Part shown: positions 47,601-58,823 of the stretch, in pieces
How the letters are laid out: each line of letters opens with the position of its first letter
How positions within the stretch are numbered: position 1 is the first letter of the stretch
NCBI GenBank assembly: GCA_023159155.1
Contig: JAJNNX010000020.1
Location: 434,001 to 498,000, forward strand
Direction: 5' to 3'
DNA from: Ustulina deusta
Lineage: Eukaryota; Ascomycota; Sordariomycetes; Xylariales; Xylariaceae
Length of the DNA stretch: 64,000 bases
Made by a program: the position numbers and the translations under genes
Notes under the pieces: generated by a model
What the model saw: the letters and a program-made list of their open reading frames with translations, nothing else
Told to the model about the DNA's origin: nothing
Databases searched by the model: none

Positions 47601-49564
47601 TTATAGTTCGTGGTGACCAGGGCTACCAGGGGCCGCGAAAGTCTTCTTCAATGCCGGAATGGATGGCGAGAAGAAATACTCTCCACCACGTGGGATAACC
47701 CATTTCGCGGCGAAGTTCAATTCCTGGTTTGCCCCTGCGACATCTGGACTTGTCCCCACCATTTGCCTCGGGTTCCCAACACCAATAATCGGGTCAATAC
47801 CGGGTGTCGGGACCGGGGGCGTAGCCCCAGTCTTCGGTGGGAACGTGTTTGTATTTGCCCAACCTAGGAGTATGTTAGTTAGCACCCATCCATGCCCATG
47901 AGCGAGCTGGTTACGATTAGTTCGGCTTACTCTGTTGCATGAAATGGAATCCATTTCCTAAGTTGCTCTGGTAGCAGACGAATAGCAGGCCACGCTCCAA
48001 TTTCTCATCACTGGAGCTCTTCTTCGCCCTTTTTTCCTCCGCGGTCACCTCGGGCCCGAAAGCAATGCCACGACGGATGACTTCAGTATCCAGAATCAGT
48101 AACTTTCTTTCTGAGCAATATCTTTAGGGGCTTCGGGGATGTGCGGAGCTCTTTTCTATGTACTTGGCAGAGAGTAGGGGGGTTTATAATCTCTGCTCTT
48201 GTAGTCGGAAAGAAGATGGTTCTTGGTATTACTCACTTCGTCGAATTTCTGTGCCTCCAAACGCATCTAAATCTGAGCGCGGGTTGGTCTTTCGGATATG
48301 TGCGGCGAAAGGACAACGCTCTTGATTGGTAGGATCGAAGCGGAAGTCTTCGCGCTTGGCGAACGCGGGGTTGTCTCGCAAAGGTGTCAGGTCAATAGGT
48401 GCGCCTAGTTGGCATCAGCACATGAATGCGTTCATCACCCGGGTTGGATCTGTCAGTTAAAGGGTGCACCTACCGCTCTTCCATCGTCCAACAAGACGGG
48501 CACCGAGAAGTTCAGCCCCTGTGGGGTCTCCAGGGGCCGGCTGGGGGGGGACACCCTTCAAAGGATTCGCCTCTAGAAAGGCATCAAATTCAGGGACGAG
48601 CTGCTTAAGGTAGCGAAAAGCGAGGAAACTTCCGTCGAGAGCCCATGATGGACGTGTGACATGCTGTGGGGCCTGGCCCGGGACAACGAGGCCGTCATCA
48701 CCTTCGCGTCCGAGGAGAATTACACCTTGGCGGACCGGTTGCTCACCCGGTTCGGATGTGACGCCGGCATCAACGTCCTTAACGGCCGGCTGAGAGAGCC
48801 CATCGTTAAAGCCGAAGCTACGTACGATAGTTGTTAATAGGAAAATCTAGAAATCTTAGACAGCACTAAGTAGCACTCACTGCTCGTGACCACTCTCAGC
48901 ACCAGGTCGAACCTGACCTAGAAGGTGAGTGACTTCATCGATCGTCGCATCCTTTTGGCCGACTCGGAATATCCTCTTGGTGTGATCGATGGTTCTTTCG
49001 AGAACTGTCTCATTATTGGCAGCGATTGAGATTACGCCGTGTATCTCTTTCTTGAAATCAGCATCCCACTCCGAGACATCGTCACCGAGAGCGTTAGCAT
49101 CCGCCAGCATTCCCTTCTTGAACTGAACATCTCCAATGTCGTCAGTAATTCCAAGCTAAATTTTGAGTGATACATTAGCCTCAGTTATTTCAGCTCTATC
49201 AATTATGTGGTCTATTAACTTACAGCTACGAGGCCCTTCTGCGAGAAGGAGATGTTCACCCCACTGTTCTCAATCAGGGGACTTGGCTTCCCTTGCTTTG
49301 CAGCGGCCGCCTTGTTCTCCTTGATGCTCTGGTGGAATTTCTTGGCTTCCGTCGTAGTAGTTACCAAAGGGATGAGCGACCTCAAATCTTCGCGGAAGCC
49401 TCTTCCTTGGCCGGCTTTGACACGGAAAAAGAAGAAAGCCTCGTTCTTCTTCCCTAGCCCCTCTCTATTTATCGAGGTTAGCTCATTGTGAGACATTCGG
49501 CTGCAGGCCCTTACAGGATGTCACCTTGCACATTATTAAGGTTAAGTGGGGGTAAGCTAGCCAT
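47601..49564 (-). CDS. DyP-type heme peroxidase
   Basis: Seven exons assembled by family match: 49564-49515, 49464-49224, 49155-48881, 48817-48474, 48404-48237, 48080-47931, 47863-47601. Introns are 50-156 nt, all GT...AG, with all junctions in frame; about 496 residues. The start ATG at 49564 gives MASLPPLNLNNVQGDIL, the usual opening. Landmarks: INISFSQKG-like NISFSQKGL, ADANALGDD, GHEHFGFNDGLSQP with the catalytic Asp of the GxxDG motif, VTRPSWALDGSFLAFRYLKQ, CPFAAHIRKTNPR with the proximal heme His, RRGIAFGPEV with the distal Arg, ERGLLFVCYQSNL and VIPRGGEYFFSPS. DyP enzymes oxidise dyes, phenolics and lignin models with H2O2. No signal peptide is visible, so it is likely intracellular. 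No broken frame despite many exons. Confidence 0.9.
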
Positions 49565-52543
49565 GATGTCGGTGCTTGTGGTGATACTGTACGCTCGGGG
49601 GCTTTTCTGAGGTTGTTGAACTAGTGGTGATGGGCGAGGATGAAACGGGTAGAAACTATTATATTCCTATCCTTTTGAGTCTTGGATTACTCCCTTGAAG
49701 CTGAATCTGTAGGCATTCCTCTTTATATATTTAATCTTGGGGTGCGTGACACTCATAGCCACCATGGTAACCATCAAAGGAGCAATCCTCTGGTGGAGTT
49801 TTCCGCTCCAATGAGCTTCAGTTTCGTATGGCGCCTGGTGTCATTGGACATGTCCTGCCAATGGCCGCAGCCCAGTTAATAATCTCTACTCAGGCACATA
49901 GGAATGTTCGGTCAACCCGATGTTTCTTATTTTGGCAAGATGGTGCTATCTCGGCCATTCGTTCACCCCGTATTCGCAATCGCCTGTTAATCGGAGGTCA
50001 GACATGTCAAGCCAACGGCGTAGTTAGTCCAATGAGCACCATGGAGGCGTTCTTTGTGAATCATTATCCACTCATGGTAGCCGGGCAATCAAAAAGGTAG
50101 CTGGAAAATAGGCAACGAATTGCGAGCGGTATGATACGACGCGTGAAAGACAGGACTTGCTACGCCGCAATGTGAAAATAGAGCATGCCGGAAACAGTTT
50201 TATTCTGTTCGCCGCATAAAGAATAAGCTGTTAAACGAATAATGACCCTTTAGACGCATAGTGCATTCAGAAACTAGTCCTAAAACGGAAATAACACCAA
50301 CCACCACACACCCTTGGGAGTCTACTGGAGGAAACCTACCCATCCGACTACAGCCATCGGCGGGGGAATCGAGATCGGGGTCTCGGGACGCCAAACGAAT
50401 AAGAGCAGTCGGTGGCGCCGTCTAGACACGTGTAAGTTGTGATTGCTCGTAAATGACGACATCCAACGTCAGCATGCTTTAGTGAACGGCGGTGTAAGCA
50501 ATTAGGACTCATAGCCTCATAGGGCTGAGGCCACAGCACAATACGCCAATATAGTCAGTCCTACGTAGTCACACGAAGCTAGGCTAGCGAAGTCAGCCGC
50601 AAAGGACTGGCAATCTTGCCCAATGACATTGTGTCTAATTGGAGTCAGCAGGAAAGAAATCTATTCCAAGCGGCTGGAGCCTATAGTCTGACAAAAGGCC
50701 CCTTGATGGAACTCCCCTGATTGCGTATTAAATACGGCTTAGCCACCACCAAGGATTTTTGGCAGACTTCCGAAGCTCGAGGTAGTTAACAATATACGAA
50801 AGGATGCAAGTGGTTGAGCACCTAGATGGGCAACTGAGTGCTGTGTACAGTTTATCTCGAATGCTTGGCAAACCAGTCCCCTATTCGCCCTCTTTGCACC
50901 CATTTTTTGATACCTGCCATACCCATGGTATATATTCTATCACTTGGTTAAGTACATGCCCCTGGCATACCCATGCTCTCCCTCCCACACTATCTACTGC
51001 CTTAAGGGCCTTAACTTAGGTAATGTCACCATGTTGGAAGAACGTTTGTAAACTCCCAAGACGTCTTATCATCTAGCATCCATTTGTGTTGGCCAGCCCG
51101 AAACTTGATACAAAATTAATCCATGCCTCCTTCACTCATTAGCACATGCTCATCGTGAGAGGTGGAGTTTCTAAATCGCGAGCGCGACGCTCTCATTTTG
51201 AACCATGCAGAGCATCGCACGGAGGACTGCTGGGCGCCGTTTCAAGTGAGAGTGCAGGTATGCATATCGAGTGGCTTTGTTTCCGGAGAGCTGAGCGGCG
51301 TGAAAACTATGGTGCAGGGCTTCTACCGAGCCAGAGAGATCTTGCGCAATGCACGACACCCTTGTAGCCTAGAAAACAGCAACTCAACGCAGTATCTGCA
51401 AGCTGTTCATTGCTTGCTAGAAGGGCGTAGCTGACGTGGACAGATTCACAACCGGATAAGCATCCTGTTGTGTACCCATGATGGGTTAACCAATCTAAGT
51501 CTATAGATACAGAGTCCTTGATTGAAGCGTAGTACAAGGGCTCGAGCACGACTGCACCCCGTCAGCAGCGCATATCCTACTCCACCCGGGCCGCCAGCGC
51601 GCGCCCGGAGGCGCAGACCAACCAAGGTAGCGGGAGTGTTCTGTTGCCGCGAAAGCGAGCCAGACTGATCAAGATGGACCTTCGGTAGCTTAATAGGATC
51701 ATAGTATCAAATCCTTTCCACGGTCTTCCTCAAGGATGAATATGACTACAGAGGGAAGCTAGTCAACTGTAACGACTATCCTTACAACTTCATCTAGATT
51801 TGAGGCTCGAGCATTGGGGAATGGCGTATTGGACCGCCTCAAGCCTGTGCCTCCAACAAACCTCAATACCGGCGTGCTCGCCTGAACAGAGGTCGGTTTC
51901 AATAATAGGCTATCGGCTCCACAGTCAGATATTTCCGAAGGGCATCGATCTTAAGAGTTCCTCCCCTGAACTGCTCATAAACAAGTTGATGGTGTTGTCG
52001 TTCTCAAGGATGATCCATTCAGTCCCGCCTAGGAGAGTGGTCCCTTTCCTAGCAATAACCATGGATGTACCCAGCCACCTCAATCAACCGAGCTCACGCG
52101 CTACAAGCATACAAGTAGAAAGTTTCTCCAGAATGTAATTGTAGGTGGTACGGAGGACGAGGTTGGCTACGAAAATATTGATATATTAAGTCATTGTACC
52201 GAAGACGCCAAGGGAGTTGTGCTTATCTAATTCAACATCAAATCTTAGTTGTAGCCGACGGTAGGCACTCAGCTCGTTTTAGCCCGTCATAGCTCTGGCG
52301 GTCCGCGGTAGCACTATCCTTTGACTTGGCTGATTTGCATCTAATTGCGGTGTCTATTTTATGGCCGCTGCACCAAGATGGATGGACCTATCGCGTCCGC
52401 TCCCCACCCTACTCCAACTACCTTAGTATCAATCTTCCGGTCATAGGACTTGGAATCAAGAGCCATGCTATCTTCTATATGCAGCCTTTGCATCAAAATG
52501 AACAATTTGGATGGGGCGTATAGGCTGACCCATCTGCGCCGCT
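49565..52543. other. Gene-poor interval, possible decayed coding
   Basis: About 3 kb with no intact gene. One open frame near 49771-50100 (plus) and a frame at 51784-52250 broken by several TAA/TAG/TGA codons and containing LVVADGRHSARF may be remains of genes. The second is faintly like an FAD monooxygenase DG motif, but neither is a confident family match. Confidence 0.45.
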
Positions 52544-54418
52544 TCAATTTTGGCCGTTCCTCACCGCCAATGCCCCTACGTCTTCCGTTTCATTGCCGGC
52601 AGTTAAATATACCCCTATTTCCGAAAGTAAGACCCTTTTTGGTATGAAAAACTCAACCGCAGGAGGCTTCTTTATTGGTTTTGATATCTCGGCCTCTAAA
52701 AGCTACATATGAAGGTTAGTGATGGACGCAAATAGGGCTATGCCCACACCATTATTTGTAGAATTTTCTTAGAGGCTTGGGAACCAGACAGAACTTACAC
52801 TACCGTAGGAGTGGTCAAGGAAATCCTCCAGGTTATAGGATTGCTTGGTGAACTGCTCCGAGATGATCCTGGCGATGGCAGCTACGTTGGGATGGTAGTG
52901 ATCCTGCAGCTGCACAAGTTCCCACACGCAGCTGTCGATGGCGCGAGTGGTCATCGGGTCCTCTTCGTTCGGCATGAATGGGTCCTCAACAACCCTGTCC
53001 TCTCTGTCGCTTCTCGTCGCCCGGTGCATCATGAATGTCGTAAGGGGGTGCCTCATAAACAGGTTGTAGCAATACGGTACGATATACACGATCGCGGCTG
53101 GCGGAGCATGAAGCGCGAGACGCGAAAGGCGCTTGATGAAACTCGCTACCAACGCAGCTGGTAGGTGCGTAGACGACAGGGCGGTGTCGAGGAGGCGGAA
53201 GAACCGCGCGCGGTGCCGCGAGTGCAACATGTTGATATCGAGCAGCGAGTACAGCTTCGTGTAGAAGGCCGGGTAATCAAGATTGCGCTCGCGGATTAGG
53301 TACAAGACGCCCGAGAGAGCGAGGATGGATAGCGAACCGCCGGCATCGTAGCAATCCGTCATGAAGTCCATTAAGAGCTCCGGTTGCGCGAACCAAGGAA
53401 CGATGGTCAAAATTTGGCCTACAACTTTCTTTTTCTGGTCCTTGTTCAGGCCCAGCTTCATCAGCGCCAGCCACGCTTGCTGTGCCTGCCTCTTGTGCTG
53501 TGTGAGTGAGGAGAGCTTGTGTGAGTTCTTCCCGGGAGGTGATTTCCCGTAGAAATGTATGAGCTGCTCATTGGACTCCGGCACTCTCTCTATCGCAACC
53601 AACATTTCGAATATGTGATTACAAACAATCTTACCGTCCACCGAATCTGTTATTGCCATATCGTTGAGTATTCTCCTGATGCTAGTTAGCTCCATGGCCA
53701 AAGACGGTATGGGTAATAGGGGAAGAGGGAAACCCCACCTCATGGTCTGGAACGTGTAAAACCGGATATCGTCGTGCTTCTCGACGAAATTCTCGATGAA
53801 CTCTTTCCGCAAAGCCACATCGACCTCTGGCTGAACAAGCCCACTAACAATCTTTCGAAAGAAGGTCTCTGGGAATATGTACTCTGTCTTCTGGTCCCAA
53901 TACTGTACCACTGCCTGTAGTAAACGCATAGACAGCGCCAGAGCAAGTGAGGCAGTCTCATCTCGCCGAAAGGCCGCTACCAGGATGTCTGTGAGCTCTG
54001 CGAACCTAGCCCTTAGCCATTCTACGACGACGGCTTCTTTCCCTGAGAGATTGCTCCCGCTCTTGGTCAGGTTTCCCAGTGCAAGGAGGCGTACAAACAC
54101 GCGGCAGAGGGAAACAGCCGCTTCCTGAGCTCTTTCAAGACCCTCGTCTAGGTTACGCGCAATGCTGACGAGGGTCACTATGTTATTGTAGTGCTTTTTG
54201 GACTCGATAATCTCCCTTTCGAGTAGGAGTATTTGCACATCCTGGTTATCATCGCCACTTTCGTCGTCGCTACTGGGCTTGGCTCGCTTGCTCGCGCTCT
54301 CGTCGCGTTCCCCCACCTTCCGTTTGAGAGACAGCTTGAATCCGGACTCTGCTGCATCAGCTGCCATATTTGTGAGCCAGCGAACTGTTGAAAATTGAAA
54401 AATGTTGTACTGGGACAT
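52544..54418 (-). CDS. NOC4: NOC4 ribosome biogenesis protein
   Basis: Two exons, 54418-52799 and 52702-52544, with a 96-nt intron (GTAAGT...GTAG); about 592 residues. The intron is needed: without it the frame stops after HSYGSV, while the joined frame gives HSYGS-LLEAEISKPIKKPPAVE, matching the conserved end of NOC4 (FLDHSYGSLLEAE, then FFIPKR). A start at 54367 (MAADAAESGFKLSLKRK) is also possible. The CBF/Mak21 domain is clear: LLDINMLHSRHRARFFRLLD, SSTHLPAALVASFIKRLSRL and IVPYCYNLFMRHP. NOC4 (UTP19) works with NOP14 in 40S subunit maturation and export in the nucleolus, and is essential in yeast. The very C-terminus, after VEFFIPKRVLLSE, differs from what I expect, so the last residues are less certain. 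Confidence 0.9.
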
Positions 54419-55534
54419 TAGTGGGGATTGGAGATCCAAGTTACATCGGTCTGGTGCTGGTCACGTGATGATAAACCCATTCCACTCTTAGTAAGTCTTG
54501 GCACTAAATACCACTAAATACTACTAAATACTCACTATAATTACAGTACCTACCATCCTCTATCTAGCCACAGCCCCATATTGTCATACCCATAGTCCGG
54601 GGCAGATCGTCACGCAGACCTACCCAAGAATGTGAAGTCTCTGCCGAGCCAGCTAACCCACAGTCGCACCGACAAGTCCGTGCATAGCCCCTGCACGGGC
54701 CCGAGACAGAGTGCCGACACCGCACCATGCAGCAACATTTCTAGCGCAAACACGGAAGGCTGGAATATGGCTACGAGAGACAGTAAGTCCGCCATTATGA
54801 CGGTCGGAAAAAAGGCATGATGAAGCGTAGATGAAGCGTAGAAGAAGGCTGTGCGTAGGGTACGAAGCATCGCGCAACTCAGACATGGTGTCTGATGCGC
54901 AGGGTTAATTCCCAAGACGGGATATACTAGACAGACGTCTTTTTTTCTTCCGGGTTTGATATAAGTGGTGCTTGGGCTTGCCGTCGCTCATTGTCAGAGG
55001 ATCAAGATATCTATAGGACCGAGGCCAAATGTCTTGGTTACGAGAGACACGCCTGAGTGGTTCTGGTTTCGGACTGGCTCTGACCATTTTCAAGCGTAGG
55101 GGATGTGCGTTGTAAAATCTTGCACGTTGTGAAATAGTAGTTGTAGATTTGTTTCTTTGCTTGCTTCAATTCAACAACGGATATCCGAGATAACGTCATT
55201 CAGGTTTAATTCGGCGAGAATCAAAACGAGCACCTTGCGTCACGCGATCTGAGGGCCATTTATAATTTCTGTATATTGGTGGTTTCTGCGCAGGGGTAAG
55301 TTGTAAAGTTGCATCGTTGTATGTCTCACAGAGCAAGAGACGCTCGGTCACGATAGCCTAATGCTGAGCTGAGTCCCCTATTCGGCCTAACCCCGCCCGA
55401 GGAGGTGCAGGTATACGCAACCCTCCACCTAAGACAACTATATTATTGTATAGCTGATATAACTGCTATATATACTTATGTTGCAACGGTGCCTACTTAC
55501 ATCGCAGCGAGAATAAAATACGTGTTTGGCTCTC
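54419..55534. other. Intergenic between divergent genes
   Basis: 1.1 kb between NOC4 and the M20 peptidase, which are transcribed away from each other. No further gene supported. A minus-strand frame at 54610-54915 matches nothing known to me. Confidence 0.55.
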
Positions 55535-56663
55535 ATGGCGACCAAAACGGACTCGAAAGAGGTGATTGAACTCCTGAAAACGCTCATGAACATCGAGAGC
55601 ACTAGCGAGAAGGAGCTCGAGATCGGACAATATCTGGAGAAGTACATACAGAGCCGCGGGTTCAGTGCTGAGAGGATCCCCATCGCCCCAGGCTCTACAC
55701 GACACAATGTCTACGCATACCTAGGCCAGGAACGCAAAGCGCGGCTCCTCGTGACGGCGCACATGGACACGGTGCCGCCACACATCCCCTTCAGCATCGA
55801 CGGCGATGTGGTCCGTGGGCGCGGCGCCTGCGACGACCTCGGGCCGATGGTCGCGCAGATATTCGCAGTGGAAGAGTTGCGCGCCGAGGGAAAGCTGAAG
55901 GAAGGGGACGTGAGCTTCCTGTGGGTTGTGGGCGAGGAAAAGGGCGGCCCGGGAATGATCGCGGCAAGCGATATGGGCCTCACTTGGGAAGCGGGCCTTT
56001 TTGCAGAGCCTACAGAGGGAAAGGTGGCGAAAGGGCACAAGGGCAATCTTGTGTTCGAACTAGTCGCTCATGGGAAAGCCTGGTAAGCACGCCGGGGAAG
56101 TTGTCTTACTGTACCTATCATGCCCAAGGGGAGGAGCAGCGTTGACCTAACAACGCTTTGAACACAGCCATTCTGGATATCCCCACTTGGGCAAGAGCGC
56201 AACACTGCTTCTCTTCGATGCGCTGAATGACCTCAGAGCGGCCAAATGGCCTGTTTCTGACCTTCTGGGCCCGTCGACGCTGAACATCGGCAAGATTGAG
56301 GGCGGGGTGGGCTACAACATCCTGGCGGCCGAAGCCAAGGCGCTCTGCAGCATCCGCGTCGCAAAGGATATAGAGGGAATCAAGAAGACGGTGCGGGAGG
56401 CGATAGACAAGCATCCCGACGTCCATGTCGACTTCAAGTTCCAGTATACCGAGATGGTGCTGCAGTGGGAGTTTGAAGGCTTCGAGGCCGAGCCGATGGC
56501 GTATGGCACGGACATCCCGAGACTGCGTGGCGACCATAAAAAGGTGCTCTACGGCCCTGGTTCTATCCGAGTGGCGCACGGCACGGACGAGTATATCCTC
56601 GTCAGCGAACTCATGGAATCTATTGAGAAGAACAAGAAACTCATGTTAGAACTGCTGAAATAG
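55535..56663 (+). CDS. M20-family metallopeptidase (ArgE/DapE/ACY1 type)
   Basis: Two exons, 55535-56082 and 56168-56663, with an 85-nt intron (GTAAGC...ACAG) joining GKA to CHSGYP; about 347 residues. Metal ligands and acid of the family are in place: AHMDTVP (His76, Asp78), GACDDLGPM (Asp101 region), GEEKGG (Glu134-135), and later VAHGTDEYI with the last His. GHKGNLVFEL and SGYPHLGKSATLL mark the insertion (lid) domain, and YNILAAEAKALCSIRVA follows. M20 enzymes are di-zinc amidases or dipeptidases acting on N-acyl amino acids or dipeptides; which one is unknown. Cytosolic by lack of signal. The peptide is a little shorter than typical (350-400). Confidence 0.92.
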
Positions 56664-56906
56664 GCGTTGAAAATAGCAATGATCAGGAGATTACGAGGAT
56701 CTGAGATCATCGCAAGGCAGGAACCTCGAGGTATTAAGATAGTGGTTATTCTTGTCTTCGGACACCATGGTAACCGGGGAGAAACCCTTGAATTCATTAG
56801 TGCGAGTGCTAGTATTTTAAAATAAGAGATCAAAGAAAGGAGGCTAGAGGGAAGAATGCTTGGGCGAGCGAGGAAGACGATGATGAAAAAGAAATGAAAA
56901 GATAAA

Positions 56907-56985
56907 CTCCGAATCGGGGAATCGAACCCCGGGCTTGACGGTTCTTCATGAGAGCGTCAAATGTTGGCCACTACACCAATTCGGA
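56907..56985 (-). tRNA. tRNA-Glu(CTC) with about 7-nt intron
   Basis: Minus strand. A 7-bp acceptor stem is perfect (TCCGAAT at 56985 going down, ATTCGGA ending 56908). T arm CGGGGTTCGAATCCCCG is perfect and holds the B box. Anticodon stem TGACG pairs with CGTCA; the loop reads CTCTCA then TGAAGAA then C, so anticodon CTC with a very short intron after position 37. The identity is Glu by sequence resemblance to fungal tRNA-Glu. Confidence 0.92.
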
Positions 56986-57878
56986 TTACTGATTGATCAC
57001 GCTCTGAAATGAGTTGATATAGGTACCTTTGGAGATTTAGTGGAGACCTTCTGCCACGTGGTGAGACTCAATAATTCACTACCTAGGTAGTCTAGATAAT
57101 ACAAGAAACAACTATGTTTTACTGTCCGTCGTGGAAATCTGTCTCAAAGACCCCCATGTCTCAGCATTAGACAACTCGTGGATTATGAGTGAAACTTGCT
57201 TATGCAGCCTGTCTGGATAGTAAAGATTTCCCCTTCTGCAGATGCTTAGGCTTGGCTAGACTGACAACCTCTCTGGAATGTTCATGGTTCAGGTTACATG
57301 TGCGCTTTTTGTTGAGGTTACCGTACATGAAATGCCAAGGACTTAGTCTAGAACAGAGGGGGTAATGAAGTCCCACCGGGGCCACTACCGACATCGTTGA
57401 GAACCATCCAATGGCAAGACAGGTAATCCAATGCAGCCAGGAGGTAGGGTTACCTGATTGATGCAGGTATCGGGCGGTTCCTGAGGAGGTAGTGGGGTAC
57501 CTACTGCGGGCACATGGCTCTAACATAGTACATACCTTGTGTATATCTTAACCAGGTAACCTGGAAACCGCCGCGAAGGTCGAGCGACCTCCTGAGTGCC
57601 AGTGAATTTTGCCACTAAACAAAGATCCATTCCCTTAGGCCCTGAGGCCGACACCAGCTCTTCTCCAAACCAGCGCCTTGTGCATTGGGACTACATATAT
57701 GCGGAACTGCTTCTTGTGCCCAAAGTCCTCCCCCCTTCACTTCTCACTTGCATTCTCATCCGGAACCCTGATCCTCTGCTCGCCCTCTGGCTCTCACGTT
57801 CCTTGCGACAGATAACTGGAAAACTACCACTCCCTACACAGACCCTGGCAAGAGGTGTCGATACATCTTCGAGACACA
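56986..57878. other. Intergenic, promoter side of HD-domain gene
   Basis: About 0.9 kb, no supported gene. Contains TACCTAGGTAG (57080) and other TAGGTA-type words. Confidence 0.5.
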
Positions 57879-57926
57879 ATGTCCTCGGGAGTTAGCGATA
57901 GCGATAGCAATGGCTTCGTCGGTTAG
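57879..57926 (+). other. Upstream ORF overlapping the HD-domain gene start
   Basis: ATG at 57879 opens a 15-codon frame (MSSGVSDSDSNGFVG) ending in TAG after the main ATG at 57910, in another frame. If instead a 37-nt GTTAGT...ACAG segment (57922-57958) is an intron, this frame joins the main one at AKLNWRVVDP. Either a small uORF or an alternative N-terminus. Confidence 0.5.
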
Positions 57927-58823
57927 TCGCATCTTCTCCCCTTCCCCTGCCCATACAGCAAAGTTGAATTGGAGAGTCGTAGACCCTGGCATCGTGACAA
58001 CACCTAGCATCTCCGAACCATGGTCCGTGGAGAAGGTGTTAGCTACCATAACTCCGACACCACCCGCCGAGCATACCAACTCGCCTGTGCCCTATTTCCA
58101 CATGCTCGAGAGACTGAAGACGAGCAAGCGCGAGGGATGGCGTCGCTTCAACATAAAGAGGTACCATGTCCAAACGCGCCCGATCACTGATGCTTGTTAA
58201 CTGACTGTATAATTCGCAGAGGCGAATCCATATCCGACCACATGTACCGTATGTCCCTCATGACCATGCTCTGCCCGCCGACCCTTGCGCCGAAGCTCGA
58301 CCTCTTCAAGTGCATGAAGATGTGCCTGATCCATGACATGGCGGAGGCGATCGTTGGCGACATCACCCCAGTCGACGGTGTCGCGAAGCCGGAGAAGAGC
58401 CGCCGCGAGGCCGAGACGATGGACTACATATCGAACAACCTACTGGGCGGTGTCTATGGTGGGCTAGCGGGCAAGGAGATTCGGGAAATATGGCAGGAAT
58501 ACGAGGACTCGAAGACGCTCGACAGTCACTTCGTTCACGACCTCGACAAGATGGAACTCCTGACACAGATGGTGGAGTACGAGAAGCGTGCTAACAAGGC
58601 TCTCGATCTCGGCGAGTTCGCGTACGTCGCTACGAACATCGTGCTCCCCGAGACGAAGAAGTGGGCGGAGGAGGTTCTCAAGGAGCGCGACGAGTTCTGG
58701 GGGGCCAAAGCGCACATTCACGGCGAGGCGGGTGTTGATGGTGGTGTCAAGGCAGAAAAGGTTCACCAGCAGGCAGCCTACTATAACAGAGAGCGGTCCG
58801 GCTCCGTAGAAAAAGGGGTATGA
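57910..58823 (+). CDS. HD-domain nucleotidase (HDDC2/YGK1-like)
   Basis: Two exons, 57910-58160 and 58220-58823, with a 59-nt intron (GTACCA...GCAG) joining NIKR to GESISDHMYRM; about 284 residues. HD metal site: His91 in ISDHMYRM, His122-Asp123 in CLIHDMAEAIVGD, and Asp193 in HDLDKMELL. LERLKTSKREGWRRFNI precedes, as in human HDDC2 and yeast YBR242W/YGL101W. Known members are 5'-deoxynucleotidases acting on dNMPs, so a nucleotide-housekeeping role is likely. The N-terminal 55 residues are less conserved. The uORF noted above may affect its start. Adjacent tRNA and M20 genes have no evident link. Confidence 0.92.

Noticed and set aside
47601..49564. DyP peroxidase pseudogene
   Set aside because: The middle looked broken because no long frame spans it, but seven exons with good splice sites restore every motif in frame.
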